Below, in pieces: positions 9,555 to 18,801 of a DNA stretch of 64,000 nt. Position numbers and translations under genes: made by a program. Position 1 is the stretch's first letter. Each line of letters begins with the position of its first letter. The stretch lies in assembly GCF_913778665.1 (NCBI RefSeq), contig NZ_CAJYVQ010000002.1, forward strand, positions 310,001 to 374,000. The letters run 5' to 3'. Under the pieces are notes generated by a model that searched no databases, was not told the origin of the DNA, and saw nothing but the letters and a program-made list of their open reading frames with translations. Source of the DNA: an uncultured Stenotrophomonas sp. (lineage in GTDB: Bacteria; Pseudomonadota; Gammaproteobacteria; Xanthomonadales; Xanthomonadaceae).

Positions 9555-10661
9555 ATGACGATGTCACGGATGCTGATCGTGGTAGGTGACGCCCTGCAGA
9601 CGGGCGGTTCGGTACTGACAGGTTCCCCGCACACCGACATCGAAGGCCGCGCCGTGGCACGCGTCGGCGACCGGGTGATCTGCGCCCGCCACGGGCCGGG
9701 TTCCATCGTGTCCGGTGACAGCACTCTGGTCATCGACGGCCAGCCGGTTGCACGCGATGGCGACAAGGCCAGTTGTGGCTGCGCACTGATGGCCGGCAAG
9801 CAGGCGCGGGCGCACGTGGTGGGTGGCGGTGGCGGTGGTGGTGGTGGCGCGGCCTTGGCCGCGGTGGCATCGGCGGCCAAGGCCCTGCTGAAGAAGCCGC
9901 AGCTGCAGACACCGGGCTTCGCGCCACCGGGCACCCAGGCGCCGCAGTGTTGGGTGAAGGATCATTCCACCCACGTGTCGCAGTCGCCGGACGGACGCTA
10001 TTTCGAGGCCCATGCGCCCGATGGCACGCAATACGAGTACGAGCTGCACGCCAGCTTCCGCATCGACGTGCCGCTCAAGAGCGGGGGCGACATCGTGGTC
10101 ACCAGCCGCTTCCGGGTAACCACCCATGGGCGCGTCAGTGCCGCTCAGGTGGCCGAGGCGAAACGGCGCCTGCGCGACGGAATCAACCGGCACTGGAACA
10201 ACCAGTTCACCATCACCGTGGCCGATCCCCAGTGTGGCACGCGGTCCTTCCCCGTGCGTTATGACATCGATTTTGTCGACAGCGGGCAGGACTACTCGGT
10301 GCTGCTGCACGATGTCTACGAACGCGAGATGGTCAGCGGCAGCGTCATCCATGCGTCGGTGGACACCACGCCGTGGACCTACGCACATGAATATGGGCAC
10401 TGCCTGGGTCTGCCGGACGAGTACGATGATGCGGCCGTGGAAAACGATGCCATCGTGAAGTTCTTCCTCCCCAGCGGTGCGCTGGATACCGAAGAGGTGC
10501 ATGCGCCGGAATTCCGCGAGGACACCGACCCGCTGGCGACCATCATGTCCAGCGTGGACTGCAGCGTGACGCGGCCGCGCCACTGTTACAACATTGGACG
10601 CGAGGTACAGGAACTGCTGACCCGCGAGATCGCCAGGGAGATCACATGCACCGTCTCATGA
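9555..10661 (+). CDS. PAAR domain fused to a metzincin-like protease (likely type VI effector)
   Basis: 368 residues. Residues 1-85 are a PAAR repeat domain (SRMLIVVGDALQTGGSVLTG, then paired GD and IDG turns) that caps the VgrG spike of a type VI secretion system. A run of nine glycines (90-98) and a KKP/proline linker lead to a C-terminal domain with HEYGHCLGLPDEY: H278, E279, H282 and D288 fit the HExxHxxGxxD zinc site of metzincins, and TIMSS at M331 fits a Met-turn. I infer a zinc protease toxin delivered on the spike. GGAGGGG precedes the ATG at 9555; an ATG at 9561 is an alternative. It overlaps the next gene by 16 bases. No T6SS structural genes are in the window. Confidence 0.85.
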   Translation: MTMSRMLIVVGDALQTGGSVLTGSPHTDIEGRAVARVGDRVICARHGPGSIVSGDSTLVIDGQPVARDGDKASCGCALMAGKQARAHVVGGGGGGGGGAALAAVASAAKALLKKPQLQTPGFAPPGTQAPQCWVKDHSTHVSQSPDGRYFEAHAPDGTQYEYELHASFRIDVPLKSGGDIVVTSRFRVTTHGRVSAAQVAEAKRRLRDGINRHWNNQFTITVADPQCGTRSFPVRYDIDFVDSGQDYSVLLHDVYEREMVSGSVIHASVDTTPWTYAHEYGHCLGLPDEYDDAAVENDAIVKFFLPSGALDTEEVHAPEFREDTDPLATIMSSVDCSVTRPRHCYNIGREVQELLTREIAREITCTVS

Positions 10662-11146
10662 TGCCGCTCGCCCTCGTGCTTGCCGCCATGCCATTCACCG
10701 CATCCAGCCAGGAAACGCCCGCCATGATCGAACTCCACGTGCGCTGCATCGACAACGCCGCCTGCCACTTCCTCGGCGAGGACATCCGCGTGGAACTGGA
10801 GCTGCACAATGCCGGCAGCGCGGACGTGCAGGTGCCGGCTGAGTTCTACCGTCGGCGCGGCCCCAGCGTGAAGCTGGTGGACCGTCATTCCGGCAAGGAA
10901 ACGTCGCTGGCCATCAACCCGCCCGATGCGCGCCTGCTGAAGTCGCCGCAGACGCTGCGGCCGGGGCAGTCCTTCCGTTTCCCATGGCGCATCCTGCCGT
11001 CGGAGATCAGCCGTTTCGCCCTGCGCCCGATCGACGTGTCGGCGGTGTTCAGCATCAACCTGACACCCGGTGTACGCGGCGGTCAGGCCCGCATCGTCAG
11101 CAGCGAACTGCACATCACCGACCCGGCCGGCAGCCCGCCGCGCTGA
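10646..11146 (+). CDS. Exported protein, candidate immunity protein for the PAAR protease
   Basis: 166 residues with a signal peptide (about 1-22, MMPLALVLAAMPFTASS). The mature part looks like a small beta-rich domain (IELHVRC, VELELHNAG, FRFPWRIL) of unknown family, with two or three Cys near its start. The gene overlaps the PAAR-protease gene by 16 bases; an alternative ATG at 10658 would give an ATGA overlap. Both arrangements imply coupled translation, as in effector/immunity pairs. A periplasmic immunity protein would mean the toxin acts in the periplasm. The alternative is an accessory or chaperone-like factor. The role is inferred from context only. Confidence 0.65.
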   Translation: MHRLMMPLALVLAAMPFTASSQETPAMIELHVRCIDNAACHFLGEDIRVELELHNAGSADVQVPAEFYRRRGPSVKLVDRHSGKETSLAINPPDARLLKSPQTLRPGQSFRFPWRILPSEISRFALRPIDVSAVFSINLTPGVRGGQARIVSSELHITDPAGSPPR

Positions 11147-11200
11147 GTCGGCCGCCGGCGTTCTCCAGGCACGTTGCTTCGACCAACCGGCCAGCGGGTA

Positions 11201-11647
11201 TCAAGGCAGCTGCAGTATTTCATCGCCGGCGTCATCGAGCTCGCCGGTGGGTCGCCAGCCCAGCCGGCGGTAGAAGCCGTGCGAGCGCGAGCGCGGATCG
11301 GCCGAACAGGCCAGGAACAGGCGCTGGTGCCCGGCATCGCGGGCCCGGCTGACCACTTCCTGCAGCAGCTGACGGCCGATGCCGCGGCCTTCGTAGTCCG
11401 GCAAAAGGGCCAGCACCAGCACCTCGCCGCTGTCGCGGTCGGCGAAGCAGTAGCCCACCATGCGTTCGCCCTCCCAGGCGACGCGGCCGATCGAAGCGCC
11501 CTCGGCGATGCCCGCGGCCCAGCTTTCAGGGGTGATGCCCAGCTCCGCCAGCTGCGCGGCATCGAAGGCGTTCTCGCGGGTACGCCCGCGCAAGTCGATG
11601 CACGCAGCGGCATCCTCGGGGCGGGCAGCGCGCACGGCTATGGGCAT
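11201..11647 (-). CDS. GNAT family N-acetyltransferase
   Basis: 148 residues from the ATG at 11647, chosen because AAGGA lies about eight bases upstream; starts at 11656 and 11695 are possible but lack spaced ribosome sites. The acetyl-CoA-binding motif A is clear in VLALLPDYEGRGIGRQLL (R/Q-x-x-G-x-G/A type), and the C-terminal FYRRLGW is the standard motif B. The substrate cannot be told. It lies between the convergent immunity-like gene and the argP gene on the same strand, 53 bases from the nearer one. Confidence 0.85.
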   Translation of the reverse strand: MPIAVRAARPEDAAACIDLRGRTRENAFDAAQLAELGITPESWAAGIAEGASIGRVAWEGERMVGYCFADRDSGEVLVLALLPDYEGRGIGRQLLQEVVSRARDAGHQRLFLACSADPRSRSHGFYRRLGWRPTGELDDAGDEILQLP

Positions 11648-11738
11648 GCCGGACATCCTTGTAAAGATCGGCCCACCAGTATCCTCATCGGGCATGGAAC
11701 CGGTGTGGAGGCTTGATGGAGATTGGATGGAGCGCCGC

Positions 11739-12644
11739 TCAGCGCTTGCGCCGGATCAACGCCGAGGAGGCATCCAGCACCGCGCGGGTCAGCAGGGCCA
11801 TGGTCTGCACGTCGCCCTTCCAGTGCTGCCAGTACAACGGCACATCCTCCCACGCGCGCTGCCGCACGTAGACCAGGCGGCCGGCGTCCAGGTGCCGCTT
11901 CACCAGCGGCAGGGGGTTCATGGTCCAGCCCATGCCGCCCAGGTTGGCCTGCACGAAAGCGCGGGTGGACGGGATCCACCAGGTCGGCGCTGTGCTGGGC
12001 AGGTCGTCGCCGGCCATGCGCCGGGCAAAGCGCGACTGCATGTCGTCCTTGCGGTTGAACACCAGCACCGGGGCCTGCGCCAGCGCCTGCGCGGTCACGC
12101 CCTTGGCGAAATGGCGCTCGCGGAACTCAGGGGTGCAGGTCGCCGCATAGCGGATGCTGCCCAGCGCGTGGATCTGGCAACCCTGCACCGGCTCGTCCAG
12201 CGTGGTCACCGCGCCCAGCACCGTGCCCTGGCGCAGCAGCTCCACCGTGTGGTCCTGGTCTTCCACGCGCAGGTCCAGGGTAGTGCCCGTGGTCTGCGCG
12301 AACTGGTAGGCGGCCTGCGGAAACCAGGTCTCCAGGCTGTCGTGGTTCACTGCCACCGGGATGCTGGCCTGGGGCAGGTCCTCATCGGCCAGGCCCATGC
12401 GGTGCAGCGCATCGTGTTCCAGCAGGGCGGTCTGCTCGGCCAGCTGCACCAGCAACTGGCCCTCGGCGGTGGCGGTGGCCGGGGTGCCACGCTTGACCAG
12501 CAGGCGGCCGATCCGGTCCTCCAGCGCCTTGACCCGCTGCGAGATGGCCGAGGGCGTGACATTCAGGGACTGCGCGGCGCGGTCGAAGCTGCCTTCGCGG
12601 ATCACCGCGGCCAGGGCGCGCAGCTGGGCATGATCGATGCGCAT
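11739..12644 (-). CDS. argP: LysR-family regulator ArgP
   Basis: 301 residues from the ATG at 12644, which starts MRIDHAQLRALAAV, the expected beginning of the winged helix-turn-helix; a 90-residue upstream extension is rejected as a readthrough of the intergenic region. The HTH covers about 1-60 (GSFDRAAQSLNVTPSAISQR). The remainder is the two-lobed effector domain. ArgP (IciA) activates the arginine exporter gene in response to arginine and is blocked by lysine in E. coli. The divergent LysE/ArgO gene, 138 bases away, supports this name over a generic LysR. Confidence 0.9.
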   Translation of the reverse strand: MRIDHAQLRALAAVIREGSFDRAAQSLNVTPSAISQRVKALEDRIGRLLVKRGTPATATAEGQLLVQLAEQTALLEHDALHRMGLADEDLPQASIPVAVNHDSLETWFPQAAYQFAQTTGTTLDLRVEDQDHTVELLRQGTVLGAVTTLDEPVQGCQIHALGSIRYAATCTPEFRERHFAKGVTAQALAQAPVLVFNRKDDMQSRFARRMAGDDLPSTAPTWWIPSTRAFVQANLGGMGWTMNPLPLVKRHLDAGRLVYVRQRAWEDVPLYWQHWKGDVQTMALLTRAVLDASSALIRRKR

Positions 12645-12782
12645 CGAATTAAGCTCCACTAATGTTGGTTTAGGAAGTTTAGCTCGTCTTTTCCATGTTG
12701 CGGCGCGACAATGGCGCCCGTTCCGGTGCTGTCCGCCTTCGCGAGGCACCGTCCCCCCAAGCAATACAAGGCAGTGAATCCC

Positions 12783-13418
12783 ATGTTCTCGGTCATCTCC
12801 GCCAGCACCGGCCTCGGTGCCTGGTTCTCTGGTGCAGCCACCGGCATCGGCCTGTTCGCCGTGGTCGGCGCCCAGAGCGCCTTCATCCTGCGCCAGGGCA
12901 TCCTGCGCAAGCACATCGTGCCGGTGGTCGCCACCTGTGCGGCCATCGATGCGATTTTCATCTTCGCCAGCGTCGCAGGCCTGCGCACGCTAACCTCGGC
13001 GCTGCCGTGGCTGACCACCGCCGTGCTGTGGACCGGTGTGGCGTTCCTGGCCTGGTACGCGATGAAGTCGGCGCGCCGCGCGATCGCCGGTGGTGGTGGC
13101 ATGGGTGAGGTCGACAGCGACGACGGCAGCCGCCGCGCGGTGCTGATGGCCGCGGTCGGCTTCTCGCTGATCAACCCGCACTTCTGGCTGGACATGATGG
13201 TGATCGGTTCGATCGCCGAGAACTTCGGCAACGCCCGCATGGCCTTCGCTGCCGGCGTGGTCACCGCCAGCTGCCTGTGGCTGACTGCGCAGGGCCTCGG
13301 CGCGCGCCTGCTGGCGCCGCTGTTCACCAAGCCCAGTACCTGGCGCGTGCTCGACGGCACCATCGCGGTGATCCTCAGCATCCTGGCCCTTACGTTGGCG
13401 GTGCGTGGGGTCCACTGA
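12783..13418 (+). CDS. argO: LysE/ArgO family basic amino acid exporter
   Basis: 211 residues with six predicted membrane helices. Family hallmarks are GPQ-type helix 1 (here VVGAQSAFILRQGI) and the conserved SLINPHFWLD block in the middle. It exports arginine, and perhaps lysine or toxic analogues such as canavanine, from the cytoplasm. Start chosen at 12783, where MFSVISA leads into the first helix; an upstream start at 12711 would add 24 non-conserved residues. The divergent argP gene next door fits the known regulator/exporter pair. Confidence 0.88.
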   Translation: MFSVISASTGLGAWFSGAATGIGLFAVVGAQSAFILRQGILRKHIVPVVATCAAIDAIFIFASVAGLRTLTSALPWLTTAVLWTGVAFLAWYAMKSARRAIAGGGGMGEVDSDDGSRRAVLMAAVGFSLINPHFWLDMMVIGSIAENFGNARMAFAAGVVTASCLWLTAQGLGARLLAPLFTKPSTWRVLDGTIAVILSILALTLAVRGVH

Positions 13419-13584
13419 CCCGGCGCACGCCCCCCGAACCCACGTCCTGACTCTCTCTCCAAGGTAGTGGTAACGACGGCACCGGCAACGGTGCCGTCGG
13501 ATTTTGTGCGCCACTGGCGGACGGGGCGGCAGCCTGCCTAGAATCGGCCAGCCGGGACAAGGGGGCCAGGCAGGGGGAAGTAGG

Positions 13585-15546
13585 ATGCACAAGCGCTGGC
13601 TGACCGCCATCATCGTGGCGGGATTGTGGTGTGGAACGGCTGCTGCGATCGATCTGGGCGCCTATGTGCGAGCGGACAAGTTCGGCGATGTCATGCTGTC
13701 TCCCGGGGGCGACTATCTGGCCGCGACCGTGCCTGCGGACGGCTTCACCGCTGTGATCATCCTTCGTACGGACGACAACACGCCGGTGGGTAACCTGCGC
13801 CCACCACTCAATTCGCATGTCTTCAACATGCACTGGGTCAACAACGATCAGGTGATGTTCGGTCTGGCGCAGAAGTTCGGCACACGTGATGCGCCCTGGG
13901 CCACCGGCGAGCTTCTGACACTGGATGCGCGCACCGGGCGACCGGAATTACTGGTGGGCTACCGCGATCTTGGCCTGCGCGTGCGGCCCAAGTACCGGAC
14001 GTCGGCTGCGGCCTTCCTCAGTGACGCCTTGCCCGGCGATGATGCCCACGTGGTCATCGCGGTGGGTGGATCGCGGCTGGACGCCAATGGCTATGCGGCC
14101 CAGCTTGAACTGGCAAGCGGCAAGCAGCGCCTGCTGGCCCGCGCGCCGATGCCGGGTGCCTCCTATGTGGTGGATGCCCGAGGCGACGTGCGTTTCGTCC
14201 AGGGCGTCGGTACCGATAACGTCCGACGGCTCTACCACCGCAACGGTGGCGACTGGGTGCTGGTCAATGATGAGAAACGCAGTGGTCGCGGCGAGGCGGC
14301 GCTGGGCTTTTCCGCCGACGGTCAGCTGGCCTACCTGCTCAGCGAGCAGCCCAGCGGCCCCGATGCCATCGTCAGCTGGAACCCAGCCACGCAGGAGCGC
14401 AAGGTCGTGCTGCGCGACGAGGTCGTCGATCCGGCGCGACTGATCCACCGCCCGGGCAGCACCGTGCCGGTCGGCGCGCTGTTCCTGGGAAACACTGCGC
14501 ATACCCGGTTCTTCGACGAAAACTCGGACGAGGCGCGGTTGTACCGCAGCCTGGAAGCGGCCTTCCCTGGGCGTGCAGTGTTCGTTACCTCCAGTACCCG
14601 AGACGGTCGCCGCCTGCTGGTGGAAACCGGGTCCGGTTCCAATCCGGGTGAGTTCTACCTGTACGACCGTGACCGCAACCAGGCGCGCTTCCTGATGGCG
14701 CGCAGCGAATGGATCGACCCGCAGACCACGGCGTCGGTGCGGCCGGTCCTGCTCAAGGCGCGCGATGGGTTGCAGCTCCATGGATTCCTGACAGTCCCAC
14801 ACGGCAGTACCGGCCGGGATCTGCCGATGGTGGTGGTGCCGCATGGTGGGCCGATCGGGGTGTTCGACAACGGTAGTTTCGATCACGAGAACCAGTTGCT
14901 GGCCGCTGCCGGCTACGCCGTGCTGCAGATCAATTTCCGCGGCTCCGGCAACTATGGCCGTGCCCACAGCCACGCAGCACAGAAACAGTGGGGCCGGGCA
15001 ATGCAGGACGATGTCACTGATGCCACCCGTTGGGCCATTGCTCAGGGCATCGCCAACAAGGACCGCATCTGCATCTATGGTGCCAGCTACGGTGCCTATT
15101 CGGCGCTGATGGGCGCCGCGCTCGAGCCGGGCCTGTACCAGTGCGCGGCCGGCTATGTGGGCGTCTACGACCTGCCGCTGATGTTTGCTGACGGCGACAT
15201 CCAGGACCGCGCGGCGGGCATGACCTACCTGCGCGAGTGGCTGGGTGATCCGGCCACGCTGGCTGCGGTCTCGCCGGTGAACCTGGCGGATCGGATCAAG
15301 GTGCCGGTGTTCCTGGCGGCCGGTGGTCAAGACAAGCGCGCGCCGATCCTGCACTCCGAGCGCATGGAAGCGGCGCTCAAGCGTGCCGGTACGCCGGTGG
15401 AAAGCCTGTACTACAAGACCGAAGGGCACGGCTTCTATACCGAAGCCCATCGCAGCGAGTACTACGGCAAGCTGCTGGCGTTCCTGTCGCGCAGCCTCGG
15501 CGGCAAGACGGCGACGGCAGCGGGCAGCAAGGGCAAGGCGCCGTAG
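13585..15546 (+). CDS. Secreted S9 family peptidase (prolyl oligopeptidase type)
   Basis: 653 residues. An N-terminal signal (KRWLTAIIVAGLWCGTAAA) sends it to the periplasm or beyond. Residues 25-390 are a weakly conserved beta-propeller; the C-terminal 250 residues are the alpha/beta hydrolase peptidase domain. The nucleophile is S501 in YGASYGAY, the acid is the Asp of GGQDKRAP, and the base is the His of EGHGFYTEAH. Such enzymes cleave short peptides, often after proline or alanine. GGGGAAG before the ATG at 13585 supports that start. It is convergent with the peptide transporter gene. Confidence 0.88.
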   Translation: MHKRWLTAIIVAGLWCGTAAAIDLGAYVRADKFGDVMLSPGGDYLAATVPADGFTAVIILRTDDNTPVGNLRPPLNSHVFNMHWVNNDQVMFGLAQKFGTRDAPWATGELLTLDARTGRPELLVGYRDLGLRVRPKYRTSAAAFLSDALPGDDAHVVIAVGGSRLDANGYAAQLELASGKQRLLARAPMPGASYVVDARGDVRFVQGVGTDNVRRLYHRNGGDWVLVNDEKRSGRGEAALGFSADGQLAYLLSEQPSGPDAIVSWNPATQERKVVLRDEVVDPARLIHRPGSTVPVGALFLGNTAHTRFFDENSDEARLYRSLEAAFPGRAVFVTSSTRDGRRLLVETGSGSNPGEFYLYDRDRNQARFLMARSEWIDPQTTASVRPVLLKARDGLQLHGFLTVPHGSTGRDLPMVVVPHGGPIGVFDNGSFDHENQLLAAAGYAVLQINFRGSGNYGRAHSHAAQKQWGRAMQDDVTDATRWAIAQGIANKDRICIYGASYGAYSALMGAALEPGLYQCAAGYVGVYDLPLMFADGDIQDRAAGMTYLREWLGDPATLAAVSPVNLADRIKVPVFLAAGGQDKRAPILHSERMEAALKRAGTPVESLYYKTEGHGFYTEAHRSEYYGKLLAFLSRSLGGKTATAAGSKGKAP

Positions 15547-15555
15547 CGCAAAGAG

Positions 15556-15576
15556 CGGCGGATGCTTCATCCGCCG
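15556..15576. terminator. Hairpin between convergent genes
   Basis: CGGCGGATG and CATCCGCCG pair perfectly with a three-base loop, ten bases after the S9 peptidase stop and 25 bases from the convergent transporter's stop. It could end transcription in both directions; a U-run is lacking on either side. Confidence 0.5.
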
Positions 15577-15601
15577 TGCCGGCTCCCGCCTGCGTTTGGG
15601 C

Positions 15602-17356
15602 TTACTTGACCCCGTGCATCATCCGCTTCAGCAGCGGTGCCGCGATGAAGGCGGCCAGCGCGCAGCCCAGGCCGATCCACATCAGCAGCCAGAACAAGTG
15701 CGCGTAGGCACCGGCCGCGGCCACCATGTCCAGTGATTCGCCCTCCGGCACCTCGATCGCGGCCAGCTTGCCGAACAGCGCGGCCAGCGTTTCCGAGAAC
15801 GCGGTGGCCAGGAACCAGGTGCCCATCATCAGGCTCATCACCCGCGGCACCGCCAGCTGGGTCACCGCCGACAGGCCGACCGGCGACAGGCACATCTCGC
15901 CACTGGCCAGCAGGAAGTAGGCCAACACCAGCCACCACACGCTGGCCATCTCGCCGGTGGCGCCCACCTGCTGAGCCGCCAGCGCCAGCGGCACGAACGA
16001 CAGCGCACCGATCACCAGGCCCCAGGCCGATTTCACCGGCTTGCCCGGCTCCCAGCCGCGGCGATCCATCCACGTCCACAGTGCGGCGAAGGCCGGCGCC
16101 AGGAGCACCAGGAACAGGCCACCAAGATAGGTGAGCGAGCCAGCGGTCTGCGGAATCACCAGGCAGTCACGCACCAGCAGCACCAGCATCAGCACGACGA
16201 TGGCGGCAAAGAAGGTGCGCGGCGCCGACGAACCCGGACGGCGCTCGGACAACCGCGCGCTGACCACGAAGCCCAGTGGGGCCAGCAGCAGCGAGATGAT
16301 CGACCACGGCAGCGGGGTGCCACCGGTGATCACCAGCGCCGGCACGATGTCCTTGGTCAGCAGGCGATCGGTGAAGGTCACCCACGAGCCATAGGACTGC
16401 TCGTACATCGTGAAGAACACCAGCGCCATGAAGATCAGCACCATCAGCGCGATCATCTGCTGGCGCTGCACCGGCGTGCATTTCGTGCCGGTGAACCAGG
16501 CAAACCAGACCAGCACGCCGCCCAGCACCACCAGCATCAGCATCAACGCCAGGCTGATTTCGCCGCCCAGTGCGAACGCGCCGTTGCCGGCCGCCCACAT
16601 CAGCCACGCCACCGGCAGCACGCCGAGCACCGCGCACAGATAAATGAGCCATTCGCGCGGCAGGCCGAGCACCTTCTGCTTCAGCGCAGCCGGCTGTGGC
16701 GGTTCGGCGTGGCCCTGCAGGTACTTCTGGCCCCACAGGAACATCGCCAGGCCAGCCAGCATGCCGATGCCTGCGGCACCGAAGCCGTACTTCCAGCCAT
16801 AGGCCTCGCCGAGGAAACCGCACACCAGCGAGGAAAACAACGCGCCCAGGTTGATGCCGGCGTAGAACAATGAGAAGCCCGAATCGCGGCGCGGATCGTC
16901 CTTGGCGTACAGCTTGCCGACGATGGTGGAGATGTTCGGCTTCAGGAAGCCCACGCCCACGATGATCAGCGCCAGCGACAGGTAGGTCACCGCCAGCGCC
17001 GAGGTATCACGCACCACTTCACCGTTGACCCGGTACGCCGCGTGGCCCTCGAAGGCCATGCCGAGGTGGCCAAGCACCAGCAGGATGCCGCCGAACAGCA
17101 CCGCCCGGCGCATGCCCAGCCAGCGGTCGGCCAGCATGCCGCCGAATACCGGGATGCAGTAGACCAGGCCGCCGTAGGCACCGAGCAGGTCCAGGCCGGC
17201 CTTGTCGCCGAACAGGTGGTACTTGGTCAGGTACAGCAGCAGCAGCGCCTTCATGCCGTAGAAGGAGAAGCGCTCCCACATTTCGGTGAAGAAGCAGACG
17301 TAGACGCCTTTCGGGTGGCCGAGGAAGTCGTCGGAAGCAATCGCGGTGGAATCCAT
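15602..17356 (-). CDS. Proton-dependent oligopeptide transporter (POT/PTR family)
   Basis: 584 residues from the ATG at 17356. The POT signature ExxERFxYYG appears as EMWERFSFYG (E25, E28, R29); these residues couple proton and peptide movement. About 12-14 membrane helices follow, including LDLLGAYGGLVYCIPVFGG, typical of DtpA/DtpT relatives. It imports di- and tripeptides into the cytoplasm, consistent with the secreted peptidases encoded on either side. The ten extra residues available upstream are not conserved in type and are left out. Confidence 0.92.
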   Translation of the reverse strand: MDSTAIASDDFLGHPKGVYVCFFTEMWERFSFYGMKALLLLYLTKYHLFGDKAGLDLLGAYGGLVYCIPVFGGMLADRWLGMRRAVLFGGILLVLGHLGMAFEGHAAYRVNGEVVRDTSALAVTYLSLALIIVGVGFLKPNISTIVGKLYAKDDPRRDSGFSLFYAGINLGALFSSLVCGFLGEAYGWKYGFGAAGIGMLAGLAMFLWGQKYLQGHAEPPQPAALKQKVLGLPREWLIYLCAVLGVLPVAWLMWAAGNGAFALGGEISLALMLMLVVLGGVLVWFAWFTGTKCTPVQRQQMIALMVLIFMALVFFTMYEQSYGSWVTFTDRLLTKDIVPALVITGGTPLPWSIISLLLAPLGFVVSARLSERRPGSSAPRTFFAAIVVLMLVLLVRDCLVIPQTAGSLTYLGGLFLVLLAPAFAALWTWMDRRGWEPGKPVKSAWGLVIGALSFVPLALAAQQVGATGEMASVWWLVLAYFLLASGEMCLSPVGLSAVTQLAVPRVMSLMMGTWFLATAFSETLAALFGKLAAIEVPEGESLDMVAAAGAYAHLFWLLMWIGLGCALAAFIAAPLLKRMMHGVK

Positions 17357-17370
17357 CGGCGGATTATAGG

Positions 17371-17450
17371 CGCGTGCCGCAGGCACGCGCCGGGCAGCGC
17401 CGGGCCATGCCCGGCGGCACTACGCAACGCCGGGCATGGTCCGGCGCTAC
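17371..17450. repeat. Cluster of GTAG-type palindromes
   Basis: A short hairpin (GCGTGCCGCAGGCACGC) is followed by two arms that both end in CTAC, GCCGGGCCATGCCCGGCGGC and a similar copy with GGGCATGGTCCGG. They form a head-to-tail pair in the minus orientation between two minus-strand genes. Confidence 0.7.
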
Positions 17451-17453
17451 CGT

Positions 17454-18602
17454 TTACAGGTACCGCAGCCAGGCCAGATCGCGCCGGCGCGCCTTGAACC
17501 GGCCGAACAGCAGCGTCGGTGGGTACATCGCCACCGCCAGCGCACAGGCCACCAGCAGCAGGCCGGCCACCGAATCCAGCGCATACAGGCTGCCATGAGT
17601 CGGCCCCCAGGTCGCCAGCGCGACCAGGTACAGCAGCTTCAGCACGTACAGATGCAGCAGGTAGAAGAACATCGGCGCTGCACCGATATCGGCCAGCGGT
17701 TGCAGGGCGCGGGCCAGCGGCGCCCACTCATACAGGCGCAGCAGCACCAGACCGATGCCCAGGGTCAGCAGCAGGAACTGCAGCGACGGTGGGTACTTAG
17801 TCACGTTGAACACGCTCATCCAAGTGCGCAGCGCACTGTCCTGGTACTGCCACGGCGCTTCGCCATAGCCGTTGGCCAGGCGCAGCAGGGCGAACGCGGC
17901 CAGCGCACCCAGCCCGGCCCACAGCAGCCAGCGCTGGCGCTGCGCCGGGTCGCGGTCGCGGGCGAACCACGGACCCATCAGGTAGCCCAGCACGATCACC
18001 CCGATCCACGGCAGCACCGGATAGGAGGTGCGCAGGCGCATCACCCCTGCGTCGATCCAGTCGCGCTGGTGCAGCACCTTCCACAGCACGGCCAGTACGC
18101 CATTCCCTTCCACCCGCACCCCATCGAACAGATTGTGGCCGGCCACCAGCAGCACGCCCAGCACCAGCAGGACCGGGCGCGGCAGCCACAACAGGCCGGC
18201 CAGCGCGATCATGCTCAGCCCGATGGCCCAGATCACCTGCAGGTACAGCGTGTCCGGCGGGAACTGGAAGGTCCAGGCGAAGCTCACCAGGGTCAGTTCC
18301 AGCACCACCAGGAACAGGCCGCGCTTGAGCAGGAAGGCGGCCGTGGCCCGGCGCGGGTCGGCCTGGCGCTGGCCGTACAGCCACGCCGACAGGCCGGTGA
18401 GCAGCACGAATACAGGCGCGCACAGATGCGCCAGCAGGCGGCAGGCGAACAGGGCAGGGGACACGCTGGCCGCGTCCATCGGGTCACCGACCTGGTGCTG
18501 CAGGAAGAAGGTCTCACGCACGTGGTCGAGCAGCATCAGCAGCATCACGGTGCCGCGCAGCTGGTCGATGGAGGCCAGCCGGAGGGAGGGGGAAGGGGGC
18601 AT
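17454..18602 (-). CDS. DUF1624/heparan acetyltransferase-like membrane protein
   Basis: 382 residues with about ten membrane helices. The N-terminus SIDQLRGTVMLLMLLDHVRE is the hallmark of the DUF1624/YeiB acyltransferase-like group: a D-x-x-R-G start and a catalytic-type D-H in helix 1. Relatives of heparan-alpha-glucosaminide N-acetyltransferase move acetyl groups across the membrane; the bacterial substrate is unknown. The frame can be extended three codons to a TTG at 18611, but the ATG at 18602 is preferred; neither has a strong ribosome site. Confidence 0.82.
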   Translation of the reverse strand: MPPSPSLRLASIDQLRGTVMLLMLLDHVRETFFLQHQVGDPMDAASVSPALFACRLLAHLCAPVFVLLTGLSAWLYGQRQADPRRATAAFLLKRGLFLVVLELTLVSFAWTFQFPPDTLYLQVIWAIGLSMIALAGLLWLPRPVLLVLGVLLVAGHNLFDGVRVEGNGVLAVLWKVLHQRDWIDAGVMRLRTSYPVLPWIGVIVLGYLMGPWFARDRDPAQRQRWLLWAGLGALAAFALLRLANGYGEAPWQYQDSALRTWMSVFNVTKYPPSLQFLLLTLGIGLVLLRLYEWAPLARALQPLADIGAAPMFFYLLHLYVLKLLYLVALATWGPTHGSLYALDSVAGLLLVACALAVAMYPPTLLFGRFKARRRDLAWLRYL

Positions 18603-18801
18603 GCGGAGCAACGGCTGGATACAACATAAAGATATAACATATCATTTGCGGGGCAGCCAGTCCGGCTTTGCTGCATCGGCCGGTTGCCTGTGCACGCCCG
18701 CGGCCGTTGCACTGCAGCAGCCGACCCCATCCTTTGGCACGCTGGACTTGCTCTGCCCTGAACGCTAGCGTGGCAGGGATTTTTTGCCAGCAGGGGCTTC
18801 C

